Assembly (NCBI GenBank): GCA_964385465.1
Contig: CAYLPJ010000053.1
Span: 1 to 46,221, forward strand
Reading direction: 5' to 3'
Length of the DNA: 46,221 bases
From: CAYLPJ01 sp964385465
GTDB lineage: Bacteria; Planctomycetota; Phycisphaerae; SM23-33
The translations under genes were made by a program, and so were the position numbers. The notes beneath the pieces are model-generated. The model was not told the origin of the DNA, did not search any database, and saw only the letters and a list, made by a program, of their open reading frames with translations. Below, piece by piece: positions 1 to 8,916 of this stretch (its first letter is position 1; every line of letters starts with the position of its first letter).

Positions 1-257
1 CCGGCCCCCGACCCGTCGCCTCCGTTTCGGCCGTCCGGGCGGTCTCGGGGAACGGTCCGCATTGCCGGCCGTGCGGCTCGCCGGCGTGGCCGTGCCCGGC
101 CCCGGGATGATCTTGCCGGGCCCGGCGACCGCCGCCGGCAGCGACTCCGGCCGGAGGGCCTGCGCGAGGTGCCGCGCGATCCACGTGGGAAACCCCCGTT
201 CCCCCTCGGCTCCCCCTGCGCCCTCGACGCCGGGGCCTGGAGCTCCCCAAGCTCCCG

Positions 258-321
258 CGGCCGGACGGGCGCCCGCGTCCCGTCCGGCCGTCGCGGTACC
301 GGCGAGCTCCCCGGGCTCGCC
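258..321 (-). terminator. Twin hairpins downstream of the integrase
   Basis: Two perfect inverted repeats follow the integrase stop codon. The first has 7-bp arms at 301-307 and 315-321 with a 7-nt loop and starts about 6 nt past the stop. The second has 12-bp arms at 258-269 and 279-290 with a 9-nt loop. Neither has a T-tract, so a terminator role is inferred from position. The remaining sequence from 1 to 257 holds no gene I can support. Confidence 0.4.
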
Positions 322-326
322 CGCCC

Positions 327-1691
327 CTACCCGATCTTCGCCACCACGTCCCGGACGCGCTCGCGGTCGAATTCGGCGTAGGCCTCCGTGATCCGCAGCG
401 TCCGGTGCCCGAGAATCGCCCGTGCGGCGTCGAGGCCGTGGTCTCGCCGTATCCGCGTCGCCGCGGCGTGGCGGAGCTGGTGCGGATGCCAGCGGTGGGC
501 TTTCCGCCACGCCTTGACCTCCGCGCGCCGCTTCGCCGGCAGCCGCGCCCACCAGGCCGCCAGCGTCTCGCCCTCCACGGGGCCCAGCTTCGCCGGCACC
601 GGGAAGGCCAGGTCACAGCCCCGCGTGATGGCCCGCCGGTAGCTCGCCGTCGTGTACCTCTCGCCCAGCCGCCGGCCCGTCCGCCCGCCTTTCTTCTTCC
701 GCCGGTACGCGTGCCCGCCCCGGCTGCCCTGCCCGGACGGCGGGGCGAACAGGAAGGCCTGAGGGTCCCCGGTCAGGTGCGGCCGGATGAGCTCCTGAGC
801 GCGGGGGCCCAGGTCCACCTTCCGGGCGTGGCCGTGGTGTTCGGTCTTGTGGCTCGCCGGCGTGTACACCCACACCCGCCCGCGCGTGTCCAGGTCCGCC
901 CCCCGCATGATGACCACTTCCCCCGAACGCATCCCGGTAAGCCACTGCAACTGCACCATCGCCCAGACCGGCCCGGCGACGTGCGGCTCGATGGCCCGAA
1001 CAAGGGCTTCCTGGACGGGCCGGACCGGATCGGTCTCGCGGGCCCGGCTCCGCCCCCGGCGGAGGCCCTCGACAAGCGCCAGGTCCTGATAGACCGACAT
1101 CGGCACCAGCTTCTTGCGGGCCGCCCACTTGAAGATTCGCTTGATGCGGCCGGTGCTCTGGTTCACCACGCCGCGGGAGAGGCCGGCCTCGATGTAGCTC
1201 TCCCGCACTTCCTCCAGGCGGGCGGCGTCGAAGTCGCGGGCCGCCAAGTTGCCGAACATCCGCAGCATCGGCCGGGCCGCCCGCTGCATCTCGAAGAACT
1301 CGCTCGTGGGCTCCCCGTTCTTCTGGTAGTACGTCCGGGCGTGGCGGTCGTATCGGAGGATCATCTCCACGATGGTAATGTCCTCCGGCGCCGGCCCCGT
1401 CACCGCCGGCCCCGCCTTGCTCGCGGGCGCCTTGCCCGCCGCCCCGGCCCTGCCGGCGTCCCTGCCGCTCCCGCCGCCCGCGGCATCGCCCGCCGCCGGC
1501 TCGCCCGGCGCATCTCCGGGAAGCTGCCTCCCGTTCCCCAGCCAAAGCCCGATCAGCCGATCGTACTCCGCCCGGCTTTCCTCGGACCCGTGAGCCCCCA
1601 GGTAGAACGTCTTGCCGTTCAGCGACACGATGGCTTGACCGGATGCCCGGTGCAGCCGGTACTTGGGGAGCTTCTTCGTCAATCTCGGCAT
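327..1691 (-). CDS. Tyrosine recombinase / phage-type integrase
   Basis: A 454-aa site-specific recombinase. The N-terminal arm (about 1-55) is basic and resembles the arm region of integrases common in planctomycetes. An Ala/Gly/Pro-rich linker (about 56-100) leads to a core-binding domain (about 105-205) and the catalytic domain. Catalytic residues are visible: R255 in TGMRSGE, K282, H404-x-x-R407 in HQLRHAA, H429 in LGHR and nucleophile Y438 in ITEAYAEF. The set is complete, so the protein should be active. I chose the ATG at 1691 because AAAGGAG lies 7-8 nt upstream; an ATG at 1715 in frame has no comparable site. The gene reads away from the adjacent tRNA-Ala, and a perfect palindrome (1708-1738) overlaps its upstream region, suggesting autoregulation (inference). 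Confidence 0.9.
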   Translation of the reverse strand: MPRLTKKLPKYRLHRASGQAIVSLNGKTFYLGAHGSEESRAEYDRLIGLWLGNGRQLPGDAPGEPAAGDAAGGGSGRDAGRAGAAGKAPASKAGPAVTGPAPEDITIVEMILRYDRHARTYYQKNGEPTSEFFEMQRAARPMLRMFGNLAARDFDAARLEEVRESYIEAGLSRGVVNQSTGRIKRIFKWAARKKLVPMSVYQDLALVEGLRRGRSRARETDPVRPVQEALVRAIEPHVAGPVWAMVQLQWLTGMRSGEVVIMRGADLDTRGRVWVYTPASHKTEHHGHARKVDLGPRAQELIRPHLTGDPQAFLFAPPSGQGSRGGHAYRRKKKGGRTGRRLGERYTTASYRRAITRGCDLAFPVPAKLGPVEGETLAAWWARLPAKRRAEVKAWRKAHRWHPHQLRHAAATRIRRDHGLDAARAILGHRTLRITEAYAEFDRERVRDVVAKIG

Positions 1692-1707
1692 CGCGCGACT
1701 CCTTTCC

Positions 1708-1738
1708 CGAGCCAAACGAGTAATACTCGTTTGGCTCG
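1708..1738. promoter_or_regulatory. Perfect 15-bp palindrome upstream of integrase
   Basis: The 15-nt arms at 1708-1722 and 1724-1738 are exact reverse complements around one central base. The palindrome sits just upstream of the integrase ribosome-binding site and between the gene and tRNA-Ala. There is no T-run on either side. It could be an operator for the integrase, a recombinase arm site, or a hairpin ending the tRNA transcript. Confidence 0.5.
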
Positions 1739-1809
1739 CGGGTTCCTCAGGTCGCGCTGCCGAGCTTCGGCAGGTACGCTATTCCTAGCGTCGACTTGAC
1801 TTGCGGCAA

Positions 1810-1882
1810 TGGAGCCGAGGGGGTTCGAACCCCTGACCTCCTGCATGCCATGCAGGCGCTCTCCCAACTGAGCTACGGCCCC
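1810..1882 (-). tRNA. tRNA-Ala(GGC)
   Basis: A cloverleaf on the minus strand with a 7-bp acceptor stem (GGGGCCG with CGGCTCC, one G-U pair), a normal D-arm, a 5-bp anticodon stem CCTGC/GCAGG with loop ATGGCAT (anticodon GGC), and a T-loop TTCGAAC. The discriminator base is A and CCA is not encoded. Its 3' end borders the tyrosine integrase region, so it is the likely insertion target. Confidence 0.95.
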
Positions 1883-1956
1883 GGGTGGGTCTGTTTCGGC
1901 ACGCCGGCGCGGGGCCGACGGCGCGGTCTGGTTGTATCGGCAGATGCCGATCCGTT

Positions 1957-1985
1957 CTTTTAGCACCTTGCTCGCGAGCGGTCAA
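1957..1985 (-). promoter_or_regulatory. Promoter for tRNA-Ala
   Basis: On the minus strand TTGACC (1980-1985) is followed by 17 nt and TAAAAG (1957-1962). The predicted start near 1950 leaves a leader of about 68 nt before the tRNA; the leader holds a 7-bp inverted repeat (ATCGGCA/TGCCGAT). Confidence 0.45.
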
Positions 1986-2166
1986 GGGGGCTGCCGGATT
2001 TTCGCCGGCGATGTGCGAAACGCCGTTCCCGGAGCGGGCGCCCGCGTCGGGTCTGAAGAAAACCCGGAAATATCCACCCGTCCGTCACGACCACACCGGT
2101 GCGGGCCCGGTAGCGGCCGGGCCGGTGAGAGAGCGAAGAACGGGTTCCGATGGAAGGAGTCTTGCG

Positions 2167-3036
2167 ATGCTTACGAAGGTGATCAAGTACGTGGTCGTGC
2201 CGGTCGTGGTCGTCGGGGCGGTCGGCGGGGTGCTGTTCGGGACGGACCTGGGCAGCTATGTGAGCTCTTCGGCGCGGTCGATCCGCCACAGCGTCAAGGA
2301 ATCGGTGCCTCTGGATTTCGAGCTCCAACGGGCTCGCGACCTGCTGGAGGACATCGTCCCGGAGATGCACGCCAACATCCGGCTGATCGCCCGCGAGGAG
2401 GTCGAGGTGGAGAACCTCAAGCGGGACATCGCCGAGTGCGAGGGCGCCCTGGCCGACGAGCGGGCGAAGATCCGCCGGCTCAGCGGGATGCTGGAGGAGC
2501 GGCAGGACGTCTACCGCATCGGCGGGCGGCGGTACGACCGCCAGGACGTCAAGGGCGACCTCGCCCGGCGCTTCGAGCGGTTCAAGGAGGCCGAGGTGGT
2601 CCTGGCGGGCAAGCGGAAGCTGCTGGCGGCGCGGGAGAAGTCGCTGACCGGCGCGGTGCGGATGCTGGAGAAGGCCCGCGGGCAGAAGGCCCTGCTGGCC
2701 GACCGGATCGAGTCGCTGGCGGCCCAGCACCGGCTGGTGCAGGCGGCGTCGGTGGGCTCGAAGTTCCAGTTGGAGAACAGCAAGCTGGCCCAGACGTCCG
2801 AGTTGATCGGCGAGATCAAGAAGCGGCTGGACGTCGCCGAGCGCGTGCTGGCCCGCGAGGGGCAGTTCGTCGAGGAGATCGAGGTGGACGTGATCGACGA
2901 GGCGGACCTGCTCACGCAGGTGCATCGCCACCTCGACGGCGAGCCCGAGCAGGGCCCGACCACCCCGACCGAGCCGTCGGAGGCGCTCGCGGCCGAGGAG
3001 GCCCCGGCTGCGGTCGCCGGCGACGAGATCAACTGA
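2167..3036 (+). CDS. Planctomycete-type membrane-anchored coiled-coil protein
   Basis: A 289-aa protein with one hydrophobic N-terminal segment (about residues 4-22) followed by a long charged region dominated by heptad-like Leu/Ala spacing (about 50-250), so mostly coiled coil. The tail is Glu/Pro/Ala-rich and disordered. It has the overall look of a PspA-like rod, but I see no firm match and do not assign that name. Similar proteins are frequent in planctomycetes and their function is not known to me. The start at 2167 has GGAAGGAG about 7 nt upstream. It is the first gene of the co-directional module that includes the Ser/Thr kinase and ECF sigma factor, which suggests an envelope-associated role in that system (inference). 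Confidence 0.75.
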   Translation: MLTKVIKYVVVPVVVVGAVGGVLFGTDLGSYVSSSARSIRHSVKESVPLDFELQRARDLLEDIVPEMHANIRLIAREEVEVENLKRDIAECEGALADERAKIRRLSGMLEERQDVYRIGGRRYDRQDVKGDLARRFERFKEAEVVLAGKRKLLAAREKSLTGAVRMLEKARGQKALLADRIESLAAQHRLVQAASVGSKFQLENSKLAQTSELIGEIKKRLDVAERVLAREGQFVEEIEVDVIDEADLLTQVHRHLDGEPEQGPTTPTEPSEALAAEEAPAAVAGDEIN

Positions 3037-3210
3037 CTCGTTCGCAACGGCCCGTCGCGCTGTAGGATAGGTGTCTTGCGGCGCGACGGGTCGCTCGCGG
3101 ACTTCCACGGTGCGCAGTCCGCGGGCATGGTGGAGAGGCTTGCGGCGTGGTCGCGACGACGGGTCGAAGACGCCGCACGCTCGAGGCGTCTGAACGGATG
3201 GAGTTCCCCG

Positions 3211-4842
3211 GTGCGAATCCTTCGCATACGACAAGCCGAGACGGCCCTGGCCGACGGGCGGCTGGACGAGGCCTTCGAGCTGCTCGCCGACGCCGACCTG
3301 CGAAGCCACCGCCGCGGGCAGGAGCTCGCCGGACAGGTTGTCGAGGCCCTGCTGGCCCGCGGACGCGAGCACCTGGCCGCCGACCGACCCGACCGGGCCC
3401 TGGCCGACTGCGACCGGGCGATCGAGCTGGGGGGCAACCTCCCGGCGGCGGCGGAGCTTCGGGCCGGCGTCGAGCGGGCCGTGTCGGCGTCGCGGGCGAG
3501 GCGGCGTCGCGAAGGCGACCGCCTGGCGGCCGCGACCGAACATATCGATCAGGGCCGGCTGACCATCGGGGAGGGTCTGCTGGCCGACGGCCGGGGCGCC
3601 GACGGTGACGACGCCCGCGCCGCGGCGCTTCGCGAGGCGGCCGCCGGTCGCCGCGCCGCCGCCGAGGCCGCCTTGGCCGCGGCGAAGGCGGCGCTGGACC
3701 GCGGGGATCTTGCGGCCGCGATGGCCGACGCCAACGCCGCGGCCGGGCACCGACCCGGTGGCGAGGCGGTGGTGGCGGCCAAGGCGGAGATTACCGCCGC
3801 CGGCTGCGAGCGGGCGCGGGCGGACCTGGTACGGGGTCGGCTTGACCTGGCGGAGAGCCTGCTGGCCCGCCTTCGCGCGTTCGCGGCGACGCACGGGGAG
3901 GTCGAGGACCTCTCGCGCGTGGCCGAGCAGTGCCGCCGCGGCTGGCGCTGGGTCTGTCGCGGCGAGCTTCGCCGCGCGACGGAAGTGCTCCGCCGCGCCG
4001 AGGCCATGCTGCCGGAGGCGAAGTGGCTGAAGAAGGCCGTCGCGTGCGGCGAGTCGGCCGCCGAGGCCACCGAGGCCCTCCGCGCCGGGCCGCTGGGCAT
4101 GTTGCCCGCCCCGTCCGGGCCGGGCGCGATCCCCCTGTCGGCCGACGCCGGTGACGAGCCCGGCGCCGTCGACATCCCGCCCCAGGCTGCAGAGGAGCCC
4201 CGCGCCGACGCCGCATCGGGCCTCTTGCCTGCCGGCGGCGTTCCGGATACCGCCACTTCGCTGCCGCAGCGATTCGCCCTTCGGGTCGACGGCGCGGGGT
4301 GCTTTCTCGTCTGCCGCGGGCGCCGCGTGACGCTGGGCCCGGTCAGTTCCTCCGGCCGGCCGGACCTGGGCCTGCTGGCGGATGCGTCCCTGCCTGTGGT
4401 GACGCTGGAGCGGACGGACGGGGACTACTTCCTCCGCGCCGAGATGGAGGTGACGGTCAACGACAGACCCACCCGCGGCTGCCTGCTGAGCGACGGCGAC
4501 ACGATCGCGCTGTCGCCGCGGTGCCGGCTTCGGTTCCGCCTGCCGACGCCCGCCAGCGGCACGGGGGTGCTGGAGCTGACCAGCGCCCGCCTGCCTCAGG
4601 CGGACGTGCGGCGCGTGGTGCTGCTGGACGGTGAGATGATTCTCGGGCCGGGCTCGGCGTCGCACGTTCGGGCCGATCACGCCGGCGGGCGCGCCGTCCT
4701 GCACCTCCGCGACGACCGGCTGCTGTGCCGCACCGAGCTGCCCGTCACGCGCGGCGGGGCGGCGATGGACGCGACGGCCCCGCTGGCGATGGACGTCCCG
4801 GTGCGGGTCGGGCCGGTGGGCGTGGTGTTGACGAGGGCGTAG
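3211..4842 (+). CDS. TPR-repeat protein with FHA-like C-terminal domain
   Basis: A protein of about 543 aa. The N-terminal two-thirds (about 1-330) is Ala/Leu/Arg-rich helical-repeat sequence with TPR-like units, for example around IRQAETALADGRLDEAFELL. A Pro/Ala linker follows, then a beta-rich C-terminal domain (about 380-543). Phrases such as VTVNDRPTRGCLLSDGDTI resemble an FHA fold (x-VNGxxxx-x-L-x-DGDxI), so a phosphothreonine-binding role next to the kinase is plausible; this is inference. I prefer the GTG at 3211, which has GGAG at good spacing and after which strong third-position GC bias begins. An ATG at 3127 and a TTG at 3076 are in-frame alternatives with weak signals. It lies 63 nt before the kinase. 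Confidence 0.75.
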   Translation: MRILRIRQAETALADGRLDEAFELLADADLRSHRRGQELAGQVVEALLARGREHLAADRPDRALADCDRAIELGGNLPAAAELRAGVERAVSASRARRRREGDRLAAATEHIDQGRLTIGEGLLADGRGADGDDARAAALREAAAGRRAAAEAALAAAKAALDRGDLAAAMADANAAAGHRPGGEAVVAAKAEITAAGCERARADLVRGRLDLAESLLARLRAFAATHGEVEDLSRVAEQCRRGWRWVCRGELRRATEVLRRAEAMLPEAKWLKKAVACGESAAEATEALRAGPLGMLPAPSGPGAIPLSADAGDEPGAVDIPPQAAEEPRADAASGLLPAGGVPDTATSLPQRFALRVDGAGCFLVCRGRRVTLGPVSSSGRPDLGLLADASLPVVTLERTDGDYFLRAEMEVTVNDRPTRGCLLSDGDTIALSPRCRLRFRLPTPASGTGVLELTSARLPQADVRRVVLLDGEMILGPGSASHVRADHAGGRAVLHLRDDRLLCRTELPVTRGGAAMDATAPLAMDVPVRVGPVGVVLTRA

Positions 4843-4905
4843 AGCATGCTTCGCGCGTCGGATAAACTCCCGAGCGCCGCGGGCGTCGAAGAGAGACAGC
4901 CACCG

Positions 4906-7458
4906 ATGCAGGGATATCAATACCAGCACGGCGAACGCCCCCTGGCGGGGTACACGATCCAGCACGCGATCGGGCGCGGCGGGTTCGGGGAGGTCTACTA
5001 CGCCCTCAGCGACGGGGGGCGGCAGGTCGCGCTGAAGGCGATCCAGGGCTACGAGCAGATCGAACTGCGCGGCGTCCGCCAGTGCATGAACCTCAAGAGC
5101 CCGCACCTGGTGACGATCTTCGACGTCAAGCACAACGAGCGGGGTCGGCCCTTCGTGGTGATGGAGTACGTCGCCGGCCCGTCGCTGGCGGACCTGCTGG
5201 GCGAGGCCCCGACGGGCCTGGGGCCCGACAAGACGGCGTACCTCCTGCGGGAGATCGCCAAGGGGTTGACATTCCTCCACGAGTGCGGCATCGTCCACCG
5301 CGACCTCAAGCCCGGGAACATCTTCTACGAGGACGGGTACGTCAAGATCGGCGACTACGGGCTCAGCAAGGCCATCGCGCCCAGTTGCCACACCGGCCAG
5401 ACCGTCACCGTCGGTACAGTGCACTACATGGCCCCGGAGATCGGGCAGGGGCGGTACGGGCGGAACATCGACATCTACGCCCTCGGTGTCATCGTCTACG
5501 AGATGCTCCGCGGCAGCCCGCCGTACACCGGCTCGAGCGTCGGCGAGATCCTGATGAAGCACATGTCGTCGCAGCCGGACGTCGGGGCGCTGGACGAGCC
5601 CTTCGCCTCGGCCGTGCGCAAGGCGATGGCCCGCGACCCCGAGCAGCGCTACGCGACGGTCCAGGAGATGGTCGAGGACGTCTTCGGGGCCGAGCGGATC
5701 CGAGAGGGCGTCTCGGTCTTCGCGCCGAACAGCCTGACCCTCGTGGCCGGGCGGGCCGCGGGCCAGGTGACCACGCCGGCGCCGGCAACGCCGCCCGGGG
5801 CCGCGACGCCGCCGGTCGCCCCGCCGCCGATCCCGAACTCCCCGCCGGTGCTGACCCCCGTGCCCGATTCCCCGCCGGTACAGCCGCAGCGGCATCACGG
5901 TGGGGGCGTCCATGTCCATTACGATGGTGGGCGGCACCGGGGTCGTCATGCCCGGCCGGCGTCGTCGGTCCCGCCGCTGCTGGCGGGACAGCGGAAACTG
6001 CTGGCGATGATCGCCACGGTGATCCTGGCGGCCGGGGCGGGGTTGATCGCCGACGGGCACGGCGTGTTCTTCGATCCGTCGGCGAGGGTGGTTCTGGCGT
6101 TGTTCATGATTCTCGGCGGGGCGACGGGCATCCGCCTGGCGGCGCGGAAGCTGCGCCTCGAGGGCGAGAACGCCATGGTGGTCCGCCTCGGCTACGGCGG
6201 GCTGGGCTGCCTCGGCGTGCTGCTGCCCGTTGCGGCGGTGCTGCTGATCTTCCCCGGCGGCGGGCTCAGCCACCAGGCGCGGGAGGAGCTGTACGGCACG
6301 GCGGGGGCGGTGTGCATCGCGATGGTCCTGCTGAACTGGCTCCGTTCGACCCTGCCCGGGCGGCGGGAGCGGATGAACGTCGGTCACGCGTTCGGTGCGG
6401 CGGGGATCGCGCTGGGCTTCGCGGCGGCGTTCGACGGGATCATGGCCTTCGCGGCGGGCATCGCGGCGGGGATCGTGCTGGTCGTGCAGGTCGCCAGCCC
6501 GATGGCGCGGGACGAGCGTCGTGCGGGCGGGGCCGATGAAACGTCGGGCGCCGGCGGGGGGAGCGACAGCGTCAGCGCGTCGATGCCGGGGGTGAGCAAG
6601 TGCAAGCGGTTCTGGGCAGCGCTGCTGACGGTCGGGTGGTTCACCGGGCTCGGGGGGCTGCACCGTTTCTACGTGGGCAAGATCGGCACGGGGTTCCTGT
6701 GGCTGCTGACCGGCGGGGTGTTCGGCATCGGGCAACTCATCGACCTCATCCTCATTCTCGCCGGGCAGTTCACCGACGCCGACGGCAACGTCCTGCTGGT
6801 CTGGGAGAGGGACGACGAGCTGCGGACGGCCGACGGCGGGGCGGTCGAGGTCGACTCCGCCGGCCGGGCCGCCGACCTCACCCGTACGCGCCGCGTCCGC
6901 CCCGGGCCGGTCGGTGCGGGCAACTGGTTCGCGCCCGCGGTGGCCCTCGTCGCCGGCGTGCTGCTGTTCGCCGCCATCCTCATCGGGCTGGCCGTCGCGG
7001 TCGATCTGCCGGCCATGATCGCCGCCGGGCTGATCGACGAGGGCCTGGCCAGCAATCTCGCCGCCGAGTTCGGCCCGCGCTGGCAGACGGAACTGCGGGA
7101 CCTCGGGCAGATCGCGATGTGGCTGGTGATGGTCTTCGCGGCGGTGGCGATGGTGATTGCCCGCCGCAAGCGGGGCGGGGCGGCGATGTTCCGCGCCATC
7201 GCCGGGGCGTTCGGGCTGCTGATGACGGCGGCGGCGATGGAGGGGGCGCTGGAGCGCATCCCGTGGGACCAGATCGCCGGCCGGGGCCGCGACGTTGGCA
7301 CGCCGTCGGTGAGCTTGTTCCTCCAACACCTCCACGAGCCGTCGGCCGTGCTTGCCGCGGCGCTGCTGCTGGCCAGCGTGGTGATCCTCTGCTGGCCGTC
7401 GAAGCCGGTTCGGGCGGCGCTTCGGCCGGGGCGTAACGAGACCGAGGTGCGATCATGA
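4906..7458 (+). CDS. Ser/Thr protein kinase with transmembrane and TM2 domains
   Basis: An 850-aa Hanks-type kinase. The catalytic domain (about 14-270) shows the glycine loop GRGGFGEV (23-30), K44 in VALK, HRDLKPGN (131-138) and an APE motif. The usual DFG is DYG (150-152), with the metal-binding Asp kept, so activity is expected. A Pro-rich linker with His/Gly stretches follows (about 285-365). The C-terminal half is membrane-embedded, with several hydrophobic helices, a TM2 domain around the GLGGLHRFYVG phrase, and four or more further helices. The ATG at 4906 begins directly before the kinase fold; an upstream ATG at 4846 is an alternative. The stop overlaps the next gene by 4 bp, so the two are co-translated. 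Its partners are probably the adjacent FHA-like protein and ECF sigma factor. Confidence 0.92.
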   Translation: MQGYQYQHGERPLAGYTIQHAIGRGGFGEVYYALSDGGRQVALKAIQGYEQIELRGVRQCMNLKSPHLVTIFDVKHNERGRPFVVMEYVAGPSLADLLGEAPTGLGPDKTAYLLREIAKGLTFLHECGIVHRDLKPGNIFYEDGYVKIGDYGLSKAIAPSCHTGQTVTVGTVHYMAPEIGQGRYGRNIDIYALGVIVYEMLRGSPPYTGSSVGEILMKHMSSQPDVGALDEPFASAVRKAMARDPEQRYATVQEMVEDVFGAERIREGVSVFAPNSLTLVAGRAAGQVTTPAPATPPGAATPPVAPPPIPNSPPVLTPVPDSPPVQPQRHHGGGVHVHYDGGRHRGRHARPASSVPPLLAGQRKLLAMIATVILAAGAGLIADGHGVFFDPSARVVLALFMILGGATGIRLAARKLRLEGENAMVVRLGYGGLGCLGVLLPVAAVLLIFPGGGLSHQAREELYGTAGAVCIAMVLLNWLRSTLPGRRERMNVGHAFGAAGIALGFAAAFDGIMAFAAGIAAGIVLVVQVASPMARDERRAGGADETSGAGGGSDSVSASMPGVSKCKRFWAALLTVGWFTGLGGLHRFYVGKIGTGFLWLLTGGVFGIGQLIDLILILAGQFTDADGNVLLVWERDDELRTADGGAVEVDSAGRAADLTRTRRVRPGPVGAGNWFAPAVALVAGVLLFAAILIGLAVAVDLPAMIAAGLIDEGLASNLAAEFGPRWQTELRDLGQIAMWLVMVFAAVAMVIARRKRGGAAMFRAIAGAFGLLMTAAAMEGALERIPWDQIAGRGRDVGTPSVSLFLQHLHEPSAVLAAALLLASVVILCWPSKPVRAALRPGRNETEVRS

Positions 7459-8876
7459 CGTCGTCGGGAGTTGACATGGCCATCCTGCCATCCGGATTGC
7501 TGGCGCTGATGGGCGGGGCCCTGCTTCTTGCCGGGTTGATCCTGCCGATCTTCCTGCTGAAGGGGCGGGCGCGGACGGTCTTCCTGGGCGTCGTCGGCGG
7601 GCTGCTGGGCCTGGCCGTCCTGGGCGTCGGTGCCGTGGCGATGCTGGGGCTGTTCGTCACTCCGGTGCTGGTGCTGGCGGGGCTGGTCGTCGCCGGCCTG
7701 GTGGCTCTCACCGTCCTGCTCAAGGGCCCCGCCCGGTGGGTGGTCGGCTCGGTGCTGGGCGGGGTGGCGGTCCTGGCGGTGCTGGCGTTCTTCATCGCCA
7801 TGCCGGTCGCGACGATGCGGCAGACCGCCCGGTCGCACGCGCGGAGGCACGCCGTCGAGGCGGAGATCGAGCAGGCCCGAAGAAGGGCACGGGCAGCGGA
7901 GGCCCCCGCGAGGGCGGTCGCGGGTGGGACGCGCACGCCCCACGTCGAGTCCGGCGTTCCCGACGACTTGCCTTTCCTCGCCGACGTGTACCCGTCGAAG
8001 GCGCGGGCGGTCGAGGCGGTCGCGATGGACGTCGCACGGTCGGCCGAACGCGTCCTCGCCGGCTCGGCCGACGCCAACGCCGCCGTCACCGGGCAGGCCT
8101 CGACGGAGGTGCTCCAGCGCGTCGCCGCGGTCCTCCGCGACCGGACGCTGCTGGACGGGGCGGCGGTGGTCAGCCCGTCCGACGCCGGCCACCGCGACGA
8201 CGCCGACGTGGTCTGCACCGTCCTGGTCGACGGCGAGAGCGAGGGGACCGTCCGCGTGGTCCTCGGCGGGCCCGGCGAGGAGGTCAGCCGGTCCGCACGC
8301 TACGTGGACAAACCGTGGGCCGCCAACTTCGCGCGGTATCTCGCCGGCGCCGAGCCGGGGCTGGTGATGGTCCGCTCGCCCCGCCCGGCCGCGGACGCCG
8401 CCGAGGCCGATGGCGACCTCGCCGACGCCGCCGTCGACGCCGTCCTGCCTCACTTGAAGGACGCCGTGGCCGGGAAGGCGGCCGCGGCGGGCGGGGCGGC
8501 TGGCGTGGATGACGCCGACCTCCGCCGCGCCGCCCGCCGGGCGCTGCGGAGCCGCGGACTCGTCCGCGATCGGTTCATCCAGCGGTTCGACAGGCCCTAC
8601 GGGGCGCTGTACCGCACGGCGATGCTGCTGGACGTCTCGCCGGAGAACCTCGATCGCGTCGCGGCCGAGCTCGTCACCGTCAGCACCCGGACGCGGCGGA
8701 CCGTGGTCGCCACCTGGTGGCGGCTGGCGAGCTCCATCGGCGCGCTGGCGGTGCTGATCTTCGCGGCGTACCTTGTCCTCAACGCCGCAACGAAGGGATA
8801 CTATGCTTGGCTGCTCCGCCTGGCGGCCGTGGTGGTCGTCGTCGGCGGGGTGCTGTTCCTGCTGGTGCTCAGCTAG
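7455..8876 (+). CDS. Multi-pass membrane protein of the kinase module
   Basis: A 473-aa protein of unknown family. Four hydrophobic segments occupy about residues 8-120, followed by a large soluble region (about 125-415) and two C-terminal hydrophobic segments (about 418-470). The soluble part is Ala/Asp/Arg-rich with no motif I recognise. Translation is coupled to the kinase by an ATGA overlap (7455-7458), which argues that the products act together at the membrane. A TPR-free, kinase-linked membrane partner in a planctomycete signalling locus is the most that can be said. Confidence 0.75.
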   Translation: MTSSGVDMAILPSGLLALMGGALLLAGLILPIFLLKGRARTVFLGVVGGLLGLAVLGVGAVAMLGLFVTPVLVLAGLVVAGLVALTVLLKGPARWVVGSVLGGVAVLAVLAFFIAMPVATMRQTARSHARRHAVEAEIEQARRRARAAEAPARAVAGGTRTPHVESGVPDDLPFLADVYPSKARAVEAVAMDVARSAERVLAGSADANAAVTGQASTEVLQRVAAVLRDRTLLDGAAVVSPSDAGHRDDADVVCTVLVDGESEGTVRVVLGGPGEEVSRSARYVDKPWAANFARYLAGAEPGLVMVRSPRPAADAAEADGDLADAAVDAVLPHLKDAVAGKAAAAGGAAGVDDADLRRAARRALRSRGLVRDRFIQRFDRPYGALYRTAMLLDVSPENLDRVAAELVTVSTRTRRTVVATWWRLASSIGALAVLIFAAYLVLNAATKGYYAWLLRLAAVVVVVGGVLFLLVLS

Positions 8877-8916
8877 CCGCCCGCCGGGAGGCGGAACGGC
8901 GGCGGGCGTGGAGACG

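Larger units (their letters stand above)
1..1809. mobile_element. Edge of an integrative element at tRNA-Ala
   Basis: A tyrosine recombinase gene (327-1691, minus) lies directly beyond the 3' end of tRNA-Ala(GGC), which ends at 1810. Tyrosine integrases commonly insert their element at tRNA 3' ends and sit next to the attachment site, so the element most likely extends leftwards out of the window. No duplicated tRNA-Ala 3' segment is seen in the window, so the boundary is inferred. A domesticated or solitary integrase is the alternative. Confidence 0.5.

Noticed and set aside
62..391. Small open frames in the first 400 bases
   Set aside because: Low-complexity Pro/Arg translations with no ribosome-binding site, overlapping integrase hairpins and the integrase 3' end.
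1960..7335. Very long antisense open frame over the signalling module
   Set aside because: It mirrors the strong third-position GC of the opposite-strand genes, has no domain-like sequence and overlaps well-supported kinase and coiled-coil genes.
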